From the NCBI GenBank assembly GCA_963797035.1, contig CAWCOC010000014.1, positions 1 to 64,000 of the forward strand: a stretch of DNA of 64,000 nucleotides. The letters run 5' to 3'. A model generated the notes under the pieces. It was not told where the DNA came from. It did no database searches and saw only the letters and a program-made list of their open reading frames with translations. Each line of letters begins with the position of its first letter. The first letter of the stretch is position 1. The stretch comes from JAIQGF01 sp963797035. GTDB lineage: Bacteria; Acidobacteriota; Terriglobia; Terriglobales; Acidobacteriaceae. This document shows positions 43,214 to 51,674 of this stretch, piece after piece. The translations under genes and the position numbers were made by a program.

Positions 43214-43603
43214 ATGAGGTTCGCAAGAGTGGGTCTGGTGCTGGTCTGTCTCATGTCTACGGCGATGGTTGCACAGGAGGCTAAGGTCACGCAGCTCATA
43301 TCAAAAGACCTGACAGAGTATCCCGGCAAAGAAGGTGTGATGATCACCGTGGTATATCCGCCGGGCTCTTCCGACCCGATACATCGCCACAATGCGTATG
43401 CATTTGTTTATGTGCTGGAAGGCTCGATCGTGATGCAGGTGAGAGGCGGAAAGGAAGTGACCCTGACACCTGGTCAGACCTTCTACGAAGGCCCGAATGA
43501 TGTCCACGTCGTCGGGCGGAACGCAAGCAAAACCAAGCCGGCGAAATTCGTCGTGTTTCTCGTGAAAAACAAAGGCGCTCCGATACTGGTACCCACCAAG
43601 TAA
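43214..43603 (+). CDS. Exported cupin-domain protein
   Basis: 129 aa with signal peptide (RFARVGLVLVCLMSTAMVAQ). Single cupin: PGSSDPIHRHNAYAFVYVLE gives the metal-binding HxH and Glu, and TPGQTFYEGPNDVHVVGRNA supplies the last His. Binds a divalent metal; role unknown. The 100 bp before it contains a short frame tail (RNRDVPIEYRVHGFVQTKG) of an unidentified gene remnant. Confidence 0.85.
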   Translation: MRFARVGLVLVCLMSTAMVAQEAKVTQLISKDLTEYPGKEGVMITVVYPPGSSDPIHRHNAYAFVYVLEGSIVMQVRGGKEVTLTPGQTFYEGPNDVHVVGRNASKTKPAKFVVFLVKNKGAPILVPTK

Positions 43604-43650
43604 GGCAACCAACTGCGAGTAGTTCTGCTCGCCGAGGGGAGAAGATTCAT

Positions 43651-44496
43651 ATGAGCACAATCACGGTGAAGGATGGCACGACTATCTACTACAAAGACTG
43701 GGGCCAAGGCCCGGCGGTTACGCTTTCGCACGGGTGGCCACTGAATTCCGATGCATGGGACGGACAAATGCTTTTCCTCGCCCAGAATGGATTCCGCGTG
43801 GTCGCGCACGACCGGCGTGGCCACGGGCGTTCGAGCCAGGCTTCATCCGGGAACGACATGAACGGATACGCCGCCGATCTGGCAGCCGTCATTGAGGCGC
43901 TGGACCTCAAGGACGTCACTCTGGTGGGGCACTCCACCGGCGGAGGCGAAGTGGCGCGCTACATCGGACGGCACGGCACCAAGCGAGTGGCCGCAGCCGT
44001 TCTCATTGCCGCGGTGCCGCCGATCATGGTGAAGTCCGCCTCCAATCCGGAGGGACTCCCGATCGATCTGTTCGACGGACTGCGGAGCAGTCTCGCGAAA
44101 GATCGTTCCCAGTTCTACAAAGACTTTGCAACAATGTTTTATGGCGCCAATCGTCCGGGCGCGAGCGTCTCGCAGGGGATCCTGGACCAGTTCTGGCTGT
44201 GGAGCATGCAAGCTGGCCTGAAGAACGCCTACGACAGCATCAAGGCATTTTCCGAGACCGACTTTACCGAGGACCTCAAGAAATTCGATGTGCCCACGCT
44301 GGTCATGCATGGTGAGGACGACCAGATCGTGCCGATCAAGGATTCAGCGAAGAAATCGGCCAGGCTGATCCAAGGGGCGCAGGAAATTTACTATCCGGGC
44401 AGGCCGCACGGCCTGACAGCTACGCACCAAGATGAAGTCAACGCCGACCTGCTGAAGTTCCTGAAGTCGGTCCAACAAGCACGAAGGGCGGCTTAA
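43651..44496 (+). CDS. Alpha/beta hydrolase (non-haem chloroperoxidase/arylesterase-like)
   Basis: 281 aa. Starts MSTITVKDGTTIYYKDWGQG; nucleophile elbow GHSTGGGEV (Ser), acid in HGEDDQIVP (Asp) and His in PGRPHGL. The HGWPLNSDAW and DRRGHGRSSQ motifs mark the cofactor-free haloperoxidase group, which in practice acts as esterase/perhydrolase. Start has GGGGAGAAG upstream. It lies 48 bp after the cupin gene. Confidence 0.9.
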   Translation: MSTITVKDGTTIYYKDWGQGPAVTLSHGWPLNSDAWDGQMLFLAQNGFRVVAHDRRGHGRSSQASSGNDMNGYAADLAAVIEALDLKDVTLVGHSTGGGEVARYIGRHGTKRVAAAVLIAAVPPIMVKSASNPEGLPIDLFDGLRSSLAKDRSQFYKDFATMFYGANRPGASVSQGILDQFWLWSMQAGLKNAYDSIKAFSETDFTEDLKKFDVPTLVMHGEDDQIVPIKDSAKKSARLIQGAQEIYYPGRPHGLTATHQDEVNADLLKFLKSVQQARRAA

Positions 44497-44589
44497 TGTG
44501 CGGTTGCACTTCATCTGGCTGAGGGAGGCAAAGGACGACGCAGCTCCGAAACGGGGCCCGGGCAGACACTCGGACCAGAAAGGCGGCAC

Positions 44590-46701
44590 ATGGCGAAGCG
44601 GCAATCCGCGCTGGATAAATCCCGCATTTCCGCGCCGGCAGCGGTGATCGAAATCAATACTGCCACTCGTGCTCATCGCGGCGACAGGGTGGCCGAGAGG
44701 CCCCAAGAGCAGTTGGAGTTGCTCACGATCAACACCATCCGGACGCTGGCCATGGACGCGGTGCAGAAGGCCAACAGCGGGCATCCGGGCACCCCGATGG
44801 CTTTGGCGCCGGTGGCGTTCGTCCTGTGGAACCGCTATCTGCGGCACAATCCGGCGAATCCCCACTGGCCGAACCGCGACCGCTTCATCCTCTCCAATGG
44901 CCACGCGTCCATGCTGCTGTATTCACTGCTGTACCTGACGGGATACGGCCTGACTCTGGAAGAGCTGAAGAACTTCCGGCAGTGGGGCTCGCGCACGCCG
45001 GGGCATCCCGAATATGGGCTGACGCCGGGCGTGGAAACCACAACCGGCCCGCTGGGGCAAGGCGTAGCGAATTCGGTGGGCATGGCCATTGCGGAGCGCT
45101 GGCTGGCCGCGCATTTCAACCGCGATACGCAGAAGTTAGTTGATTATCGCGTGTACGCTTTTTGCGGCGACGGCGATCTGATGGAAGGCCTGTCGCAGGA
45201 AGCAGCGTCGGTCGCCGGGCATCTCGGGCTGTCGAATCTGATTTGGATCTACGACAACAACCACATCACCATCGAAGGGCACACGGCGCTGGCGTTTTCC
45301 GACGATGTTGCGGCCCGCTTCATGTCTTACCACTGGAACGTGCTGCGCGTCGGCGATGCGAACGATCTCGAACTGCTCGACGTCGCAATCCGCAACGCGC
45401 AGAAGGAACAGGCGAGGCCGTCGCTGATCGTCGTTGACAGTCACATCGCCTGGGGCGCACCCAATAAACACGACACCTCGGCCGCTCACGGCGAACCGCT
45501 GGGAGAAGAAGAAATTCGGCTGACCAAGAAAGCTTACGGCTGGCCGCCCGACGAGCACTTCCTGGTGCCACCCGAGGTGTTCGATTACATGCGCCAGGCC
45601 AAGGAGCGCGGAGACAGTTGGGAGCGGCAATGGAAGGAGACGCTCACCGACTTCCGCAAGCACGATTCCACCCTCGCCGACGAATGGGACATGATGCAAA
45701 AGGGTGAGCTGCCGAACGGCTGGGACTCCGAGATTCCGGCGTTCCCGGCAGATTCCAAGGGCAAAGCGACACGCGACAGCGGTTCGGCGGTGGAGAATGA
45801 GATCGCGAAGCACGTGCCCTGGCTGATCGGCGGATCGGCAGACCTGGCGCCTTCCACTAAGACGCGCATCGCCGGCGCAGGCGACTTCGAGGGCGACGAT
45901 TACCGCGGCAGGAATTTCCATTTTGGCATACGCGAGCACGCCATGGGCGCCATTCTGAACGGTATGGCGCTTTCGAAGCTTCGCGTTTTCGGCTCGACCT
46001 TCCTGATCTTTTCCGACTACATGCGTCCGGCGATCCGGCTGTCCGCGCTCATGGACCAGCCTGTCATCTACGTGTTCACGCACGACTCGATTGGACTGGG
46101 CGAGGACGGGCCGACGCACCAGCCGATCGAGCAGCTGATGTCGTTGCGCATGATTCCGCGCATGGTGGTAATTCGTCCCGCCGACGCCAATGAGACGGCA
46201 GAGGCGTGGCGAGTGGCAATGGACTCAAAGGACCGGCCCATTGCATTGGTGCTCACGCGCCAGGCGGTGCCGACGTTCGATCGCGCCAGGTACGGCAGCG
46301 CCGAGGGCCTGCGGCACGGGGCGTATGTTCTGGCAGATTCGCCGGGAGAGATGGAGGTCGTGCTGATGGCCACCGGTTCGGAGGTCCAGCTTTGTGTGCA
46401 GGCGCACGAGCAACTGATATCGGAAGGCATTCGCAGCCGTGTCGTCAGCATGCCTTCGTGGGAACTGTTCAAGCAGCAAAGCCAGGAGTACCGGGACAGC
46501 GTGCTGCCGCCGCAGGTGCGGGCGCGAATCGCGGTTGAGGCCGGCACCGGGTTGGGCTGGCGTGAATATGTCGGCTCGGAAGGGCGCGTGATCGCCCGCT
46601 ATGATTTCGGCGCCTCCGCGCCGATCAAAGACCTGCTCACGCACTTCGGCTTCACACCGGAACACGTCGTCAGCGAAGCCCGCTCGCTGATCAAGAGGTG
46701 A
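44590..46701 (+). CDS. tkt: Transketolase
   Basis: 703 aa. ThDP-dependent transfer of two-carbon units in the pentose phosphate pathway. Blocks: QKANSGHPGTPMALAPVAFV, FILSNGHASMLLYSLLYLTG, ETTTGPLGQGVANSVGMAIA, CGDGDLMEGLSQEAASVAGH (ThDP motif), IREHAMGAILNGMALS (catalytic Glu) and HDSIGLGEDGPTHQPIEQL. The N-terminal about 35 residues precede the usual start, so an internal start is possible. Complete. Directly followed by an rpiB stub. Confidence 0.95.
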   Translation: MAKRQSALDKSRISAPAAVIEINTATRAHRGDRVAERPQEQLELLTINTIRTLAMDAVQKANSGHPGTPMALAPVAFVLWNRYLRHNPANPHWPNRDRFILSNGHASMLLYSLLYLTGYGLTLEELKNFRQWGSRTPGHPEYGLTPGVETTTGPLGQGVANSVGMAIAERWLAAHFNRDTQKLVDYRVYAFCGDGDLMEGLSQEAASVAGHLGLSNLIWIYDNNHITIEGHTALAFSDDVAARFMSYHWNVLRVGDANDLELLDVAIRNAQKEQARPSLIVVDSHIAWGAPNKHDTSAAHGEPLGEEEIRLTKKAYGWPPDEHFLVPPEVFDYMRQAKERGDSWERQWKETLTDFRKHDSTLADEWDMMQKGELPNGWDSEIPAFPADSKGKATRDSGSAVENEIAKHVPWLIGGSADLAPSTKTRIAGAGDFEGDDYRGRNFHFGIREHAMGAILNGMALSKLRVFGSTFLIFSDYMRPAIRLSALMDQPVIYVFTHDSIGLGEDGPTHQPIEQLMSLRMIPRMVVIRPADANETAEAWRVAMDSKDRPIALVLTRQAVPTFDRARYGSAEGLRHGAYVLADSPGEMEVVLMATGSEVQLCVQAHEQLISEGIRSRVVSMPSWELFKQQSQEYRDSVLPPQVRARIAVEAGTGLGWREYVGSEGRVIARYDFGASAPIKDLLTHFGFTPEHVVSEARSLIKR

Positions 46702-46702
46702 C

Positions 46703-46777
46703 ATGCGGATTGGGGTGGGAGCCGATCACGCCGGCACGCCGCTTCGGGCTTTAGCGTTTGGTGAGGAGCGCACATGA
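46703..46777 (+). pseudogene. rpiB: Ribose-5-phosphate isomerase B, 5' stub
   Basis: ATG one base after the tkt stop reads MRIGVGADHAGTPLRALAFG, then EERT and stop. MRIxxGADHAGxPL is the conserved start of RpiB (about 150 aa). After Arg15 homology is lost and the frame runs into the ribosome site of the HAD gene. A deletion between rpiB and the HAD gene is the simplest reading; it may also have removed gnd, zwf and pgl. Confidence 0.7.
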
Positions 46778-47607
46778 CAAGCAACATCAGACTGGTAATC
46801 GCCGACGTGGACGGCACGCTGGTGACCAACGAGAAGGTGCTGACCGCGCGGGCGGTTGAAGCGGTGAAGCGCCTTAAGAACACCGGCATCGCCTTCAGCA
46901 TCACCAGCGGGAGGCCGCCGCTGGGCATGAAGATGTTGATCGACGCGCTCGGGCTGAAGGAACCGATTGCGGCGTTCAACGGCGGAGTCTTTGTCCACCC
47001 GGATTTGTCAGTGATGACGCAGAGCTTCGTGCCGGCGGATACGGCGACCAAGGTCCTAGAGGCAATCGGACGTCATGGACTGGATTGCTGGGTTTACACC
47101 GATCGTGACTGGCTGGTGCGCGATCCCAAAGCTCCGCACGTGGCGCGAGAGCAGTGGACGGTGAAGTTCCCGCCCGCGGTTGTACCCGAGTTTAGCTCCC
47201 ATCTGGACCGCGTCGCGAAGATCGTCGGCATCAGCGATGACTACGCCGCCGTAGCTCGCTGTGAAGCCGAGGTGCAGCGCGACTGCGGCAACCACGTTTC
47301 CGCGGCGCGATCGCAACCCTATTATCTTGATGTCACGCATCCCGACGCCAACAAGGGGCACGTGGTCGAGGTGCTCTCGCAGGCGCTGTCCATTTCGCCG
47401 GCGCAGATCGCCACCATCGGCGACATGGCCAACGATGTGCTCATGTTCAAGAAGAGCGGGCTGAGTATCGCCATGGGCAACGCCAGCCCGGAAATACAGC
47501 GCCAGGCGCAACGGGTGACTTCCTCGAATGAAGAGGAGGGGTTCGCCAAGGCGGTGGAGGCTTACATCCTCGGCGAGCGCGGCGAACTCGCGGGGAAAGC
47601 GTCGTGA
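46774..47607 (+). CDS. HAD-superfamily Cof-type sugar phosphatase (intact paralogue)
   Basis: 277 aa. Motif I LVIADVDGTLVTNEKVL (DxD), motif II FSITSGRP, a C2-type cap, Lys motif in HPDANKGHVVEVL and motif IV IATIGDMANDVLMFKKSGLS (GDxxND). Expected to dephosphorylate sugar phosphates. The broken copy at 5026 is its paralogue. GAGGAG lies before the ATG. It is the last gene of the tkt operon. Confidence 0.9.
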   Translation: MTSNIRLVIADVDGTLVTNEKVLTARAVEAVKRLKNTGIAFSITSGRPPLGMKMLIDALGLKEPIAAFNGGVFVHPDLSVMTQSFVPADTATKVLEAIGRHGLDCWVYTDRDWLVRDPKAPHVAREQWTVKFPPAVVPEFSSHLDRVAKIVGISDDYAAVARCEAEVQRDCGNHVSAARSQPYYLDVTHPDANKGHVVEVLSQALSISPAQIATIGDMANDVLMFKKSGLSIAMGNASPEIQRQAQRVTSSNEEEGFAKAVEAYILGERGELAGKAS

Positions 47608-47622
47608 CTGCGATGATCGTCA

Positions 47623-47808
47623 TCATGGGTGTCGACGGAGCTGCGGGCGACAAAGTTTGACGACTACCGCGATGCCTAGCCCGGCAAAATTCTGCGCCAG
47701 ATTATTCGGTTGAAAGAAGCTCGGGACGCGCGATGCGCCGCGCGCCCCGAGAAAATGACGAACTTCGGTCTTGCCGATGCCAACGATGAACCGAAGGCCA
47801 CTTGACAT
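47623..47808 (-). CDS. 61-aa hypothetical protein
   Basis: MSSGLRFIVGIGKTEVRHFL, GARGASRVPSFFQPNNLAQN, FAGLGIAVVVKLCRPQL. Two short hydrophobic stretches suggest membrane contact. Family not recognised; convergent with the HAD gene and downstream of katG. Could be spurious. Confidence 0.3.
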   Translation of the reverse strand: MSSGLRFIVGIGKTEVRHFLGARGASRVPSFFQPNNLAQNFAGLGIAVVVKLCRPQLRRHP

Positions 47809-47825
47809 CTCGTGCTCCGCCGAGC

Positions 47826-50072
47826 TCAGGCCAGATCGAAGCGATCGAGGTTCATCACTTTGTTCCAGGCAGCCAGGAAGTCCTTCACAAACCTCGCCTT
47901 CGAGTCGCTGCATGCATAGACTTCCGCGATTGCCCGGAGCTGTGAGTTGGAACCGAAGAGAAGGTCAACCCGAGTGGCGGTCCACTTGAGTTCGCCGGTT
48001 GCGCGATCGCGTCCTTCATAGACACCCTCGGCCGCGGGCTGCCACTCCGTCCCCATGTCGAGCAGGTTGACGAAGAAGTCAGTGGTGAGCGTACCGGGTC
48101 GCTTGGTGAAGACGCCGTGCTTGGACTGACCGACGTTCGCATTCAGCGCGCGCAGCCCACCCATGAGGACCGTCATTTCGGGGGCAGTCAACGTCAGCAA
48201 CTGGGCCCGGTCCAACAGCAGCTCCTCTGCCGGTCTCGGCTCTCCCTTGCGGCGGTAGTTGCGGAACCCGTCCGCCCAAAACTCCATGACGGCGAAGGAG
48301 TGCACATCGGTTTGCTCCTGCGATGCGTCCGTGCGCCCCGGCGCGAAGGGAACTTTTACTTCGTGACCGGCCTTCTTCGCAGCCTCCTCGACGGCGGCAT
48401 TGCCGGCGAGAACGATCAGGTCGGCGAGCGAGATTTTCTTCCCCTTGCTGCCGTTGGCTTGCGAACTGTTGAACTCCTTTTGGATCGCTTCCAGCTTCTG
48501 CAGCACCTTGGCCAGTTGGGCCGGCTGGTTCACTTCCCAATCCTTCTGCGGCGCCAGGCGAATGCGCGCTCCGTTCGCGCCACCGCGCTTGTCGGACCCG
48601 CGGAAGCTCGAGGCCGAAGCCCATGCCGTCGAGACCAGTTCGGAGATCGACAGACCCGACGCGAGGACCTTCGCCTTCAGAGCAGCAGCGTCTTTGTCGT
48701 CGATCAGCTTGTGATCCACCGCAGGCACCGGGTCCTGCCACAACTGCGGCTCCTTGGGAACCAGCGGTCCGAGATAACGGGAGATCGGTCCCATATCGCG
48801 ATGCGTCAACTTAAACCAAGCCTTGGCGAAGGCATCGGCGAATTCCTGCGGATGATCGTAGAAACGACGTGAAATCTTTTCGTACGCAGGGTCGAACCGC
48901 AAGGCCAGGTCAGTGGTCAGCATCGATGGGGCGTGATGCTTTGCCGGGTCGTGCGCATCCGGCACCGTGCCGGCGCCTGCGCTATTCTTCGGTCTCCACT
49001 GGTGGGCGCCGGCCGGGCTCTTGGTCAGCTCCCATTCGTAGCCGAACAGGTTGGCGAAAAAGTTGTTGCTCCACTTGGTCGGCGTCGTGGTCCAAATGAC
49101 CTCCAGGCCGCTGCCGATGGTGTCATCGCCTTTGCCGGTGCCAAACTTGTTTTTCCAGCCGAGGCCCTGCTCCTCGACGTCGGCGGCCTCGGGTTCAGGA
49201 CCGACATAGTCGGCAGGAACGGCAGCGCCGTGCGTTTTGCCGAAGGTGTGCCCGCCGGCAATGAGCGCAACCGTCTCCTCGTCATTCATCGCCATACGGG
49301 CGAACGTCTCGCGGACGTCGCGGGCAGCGGCGATTGGGTCCGGATTTCCATTGGGCCCTTCCGGATTCACGTAAATCAGGCCCATCTGGACCGCGCCCAG
49401 GGGATTGGCCAGATCACGATCGCCGCTGTAGCGCTCGTCCGCCAGCCACTTGCCCTCCGGGCCCCAGTAAATGTCCTCTTCCGGCTCCCACACGTCCTCG
49501 CGCCCGCCGCCGAAACCGAAGGTCTTGAACCCCATCGACTCCAATGCAACATTTCCGGCGAGAATCATGAGGTCGGCCCAGGAGATTTTCCGTCCGTACT
49601 TCTGCTTGATCGGCCAGAGCAATCGGCGCGCCTTATCCAGGTTCACATTGTCCGGCCAGCTATTGAGAGGCGCAAAACGCTGCGCGCCAGAACCGGCCCC
49701 GCCGCGGCCATCTCCGATGCGATAGGTGCCCGCGCTGTGCCACGCCATGCGAATGAACAGCGGCCCATAGTGGCCAAAGTCAGCCGGCCACCACTGCTGC
49801 GAGTCCGTCATCACGGCGTGGAGGTCCTTGACGACGGCATTGAGGTCGAGGCTCTTGAATTCTTCCGCGTAATTGAACTCCTTGCCCATCGGATCCGACA
49901 GGGGAGAGTGCTGGTGCAGGACCTTGAGGTTCAGCTGGTTCGGCCACCAGTCGGTATTGGTCTGGGCCCTGCGAGCGCCATGCGCTACCGGACACTTCGC
50001 TTCCGTTGACGTGATTTGCTCCTGGGTGTGGGGGCCAGCCCCCGCGGCGACGGCGATTTCTTTTTCCATCAT
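47826..50072 (-). CDS. katG: Catalase-peroxidase
   Basis: 748 aa haem enzyme removing H2O2 by catalase and peroxidase action. Distal triad region FIRMAWHSAGTYRIGDGRGG (Arg, Trp, His), the Tyr of the Met-Tyr-Trp adduct in VQMGLIYVNPEGPNG, and proximal His in ALIAGGHTFGKTHGA. The C-terminal degenerate domain is present (LADLIVLAGNAAVEEAAKKA). Intact. Divergent from oxyR with a 95-bp shared promoter region carrying dyads, so it is probably OxyR-controlled. Confidence 0.96.
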   Translation of the reverse strand: MMEKEIAVAAGAGPHTQEQITSTEAKCPVAHGARRAQTNTDWWPNQLNLKVLHQHSPLSDPMGKEFNYAEEFKSLDLNAVVKDLHAVMTDSQQWWPADFGHYGPLFIRMAWHSAGTYRIGDGRGGAGSGAQRFAPLNSWPDNVNLDKARRLLWPIKQKYGRKISWADLMILAGNVALESMGFKTFGFGGGREDVWEPEEDIYWGPEGKWLADERYSGDRDLANPLGAVQMGLIYVNPEGPNGNPDPIAAARDVRETFARMAMNDEETVALIAGGHTFGKTHGAAVPADYVGPEPEAADVEEQGLGWKNKFGTGKGDDTIGSGLEVIWTTTPTKWSNNFFANLFGYEWELTKSPAGAHQWRPKNSAGAGTVPDAHDPAKHHAPSMLTTDLALRFDPAYEKISRRFYDHPQEFADAFAKAWFKLTHRDMGPISRYLGPLVPKEPQLWQDPVPAVDHKLIDDKDAAALKAKVLASGLSISELVSTAWASASSFRGSDKRGGANGARIRLAPQKDWEVNQPAQLAKVLQKLEAIQKEFNSSQANGSKGKKISLADLIVLAGNAAVEEAAKKAGHEVKVPFAPGRTDASQEQTDVHSFAVMEFWADGFRNYRRKGEPRPAEELLLDRAQLLTLTAPEMTVLMGGLRALNANVGQSKHGVFTKRPGTLTTDFFVNLLDMGTEWQPAAEGVYEGRDRATGELKWTATRVDLLFGSNSQLRAIAEVYACSDSKARFVKDFLAAWNKVMNLDRFDLA

Positions 50073-50105
50073 GCCCTCATCTTCGTCCTGCGGACGCAGG
50101 AGGTA

Positions 50106-50134
50106 AAATATATATTTCCTATAAATTATATAGG
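50106..50134. promoter_or_regulatory. Dyad sites between katG and oxyR
   Basis: An AT-rich perfect palindrome AAATATATATTT (50106-50117) and an inverted repeat CCTATA-N5-TATAGG (50118-50134) lie midway between the divergent genes. OxyR binds four spaced ATAGNT-type elements; both CTATA/TATAG arms match that element. Promoter overlap is likely, which gives peroxide-responsive control of both genes. Confidence 0.6.
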
Positions 50135-50167
50135 ATTTGCGTCTCGCAGGTTTTTTGCTGAGGTCCC

Positions 50168-51079
50168 ATGGAAGTTCACCAGCTTCGGTATTTCTGCGCC
50201 ATCGCCCGTCACGGGACGTTCACCCGCGCTTCGGAGGTGGAGCACGTCGCCCAGCCGTCTCTGTCGCAACAGATCCTGAAGCTCGAAGCGGAGTTGGGCG
50301 CGCGGCTCTTCGACCGCCTGCCCCGCACGGCCAGGTTGACGGTGTTCGGCAAAGCCTTTCTGTCGAAGGCGGAACGCATTCTCCGCGACTTGGAGGATGC
50401 CAAGACCGAAGTTCGCGAAATGTGCGGCAACGAGAAGGGCGAGGTGGTCGTCGGCATCATTCCGACCATCGCCGCCTACCTGCTTCCCAGGTTGCTGAAT
50501 GGCTTCACGGCGCGGCATCCGCTCATCACCATCAAGATTTTCGAAGACATCACGCCGGTGCTGCTGCAGCGATTGCAGGAAGGAACGCTTGATATCGCCG
50601 TCGCGGCCTTGCCGATTCCTGGAAGCGAGCTGCCCAGCGAGGGGCTGTTCGAAGAGAAGTTCTATGCCGTCCTTCCGGAGCAACATCGCCTTGCCTCGCG
50701 TGCCTCGATCAGTCTGGCGGAACTGAGCCGCGAACCGTTTCTGCTGTTAAAGGAGGGCCACTGCTTTCGCGACAGCCTGATCGCGGCGTGTCACAAGTCG
50801 AAGATCTCGCCGAGCGTAGTCTTTGAAAGCGGCCAGTTCGCCACCATCCTGGCGATGGTCTCCGCGGGAATGGGTGTATCGGCGGTCCCAGCCATGGCGG
50901 CGCAGCCCCAACCGGGATGCAGGTTCATTCCGATTGCCGGCAAGCACAGCACTCGCATCGTTGGCATCGTGACCTCGCGCCACCACTATCAGAGTCGCGC
51001 ACAACGGCTCCTCATGCAGCAGATGCGGGATGCCTGCGGTGAGCCAAGGCGTCTTACCAGGTCCCGCCAAAGGCTCTGA
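50168..51079 (+). CDS. oxyR: LysR-type peroxide regulator OxyR
   Basis: 303 aa. HTH LRYFCAIARHGTFTRASEVE, HVAQPSLSQQILKLEAELGA. The effector domain has the redox pair in EGHCFRDSLIAACHKS: two Cys nine residues apart, matching the OxyR C199/C208 arrangement, so disulphide sensing is expected. LPLP-type and GMGVSAVPAM segments close the fold. Divergent from katG. Confidence 0.9.
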   Translation: MEVHQLRYFCAIARHGTFTRASEVEHVAQPSLSQQILKLEAELGARLFDRLPRTARLTVFGKAFLSKAERILRDLEDAKTEVREMCGNEKGEVVVGIIPTIAAYLLPRLLNGFTARHPLITIKIFEDITPVLLQRLQEGTLDIAVAALPIPGSELPSEGLFEEKFYAVLPEQHRLASRASISLAELSREPFLLLKEGHCFRDSLIAACHKSKISPSVVFESGQFATILAMVSAGMGVSAVPAMAAQPQPGCRFIPIAGKHSTRIVGIVTSRHHYQSRAQRLLMQQMRDACGEPRRLTRSRQRL

Positions 51080-51119
51080 CAAGTGCCATAATGGAGGGTA
51101 GGCGAACAGTCGAACGGTT

Positions 51120-51632
51120 ATGGTCTCAATCAAGCGCAAGGGCATGATGTGGCATCTGTTTCGCGCGCCCGTGTACCTGTACCGCTGGCGACTGGGTTGG
51201 TTGCTGGGGACGCGCTTGCTGTTGCTGATTCATGTCGGCCGTCGAACCGGCCTGAAACGTCAGACGGTCCTGGAAGTCGTCGAGTACCGGAAGGAAATTC
51301 CCGAGGCGGTGGTGGTGAACGGTTTCGGCCGTGATTCCGACTGGGTGCGCAACATCGAAGCGCGGGGCGGCGAAGAAGTGCTCGTGGGTTCGCGGCGTTT
51401 CGACGCGGTGCATCGTTTCCTCGGCGAAGAGGAGGCGATGGGAGTCATCGCGGGTTACGAGCGCCGGAATCGGATGATCGCACCCATTGTGCGCGCCGGC
51501 TTCAGTTGGCTCCTGGGGTGGAAATATCGCGGAGGAGAAAATGACCGGCGGCGGCTGGTCCAAGAGCTTCCGCTTATAGCGTTCCGGCCTCGCGCCTCTC
51601 AAGCCACAATTCCATCTGTTCGCAGCGCGTGA
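51120..51632 (+). CDS. Deazaflavin (F420)-dependent nitroreductase-family protein (DUF385)
   Basis: 170 aa split-barrel protein: APVYLYRWRLGWLLGTRLLL, IHVGRRTGLKRQTVLEVVEY, VNGFGRDSDWVRNIEARGGE. These match the Ddn/DUF385 family, which binds F420 or related flavins. The N-terminal hydrophobic helix suggests membrane association. It is convergent with the glucosidase gene, 42 bp apart. Confidence 0.75.
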   Translation: MVSIKRKGMMWHLFRAPVYLYRWRLGWLLGTRLLLLIHVGRRTGLKRQTVLEVVEYRKEIPEAVVVNGFGRDSDWVRNIEARGGEEVLVGSRRFDAVHRFLGEEEAMGVIAGYERRNRMIAPIVRAGFSWLLGWKYRGGENDRRRLVQELPLIAFRPRASQATIPSVRSA

Positions 51633-51674
51633 GTTCCAGTCCCCAGACAACGCGGCCGGCAAGGCCCAACCTCG

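Noticed and set aside
48117..50009. Long forward frames inside katG
   Set aside because: Shadows of the well-supported minus-strand catalase-peroxidase.
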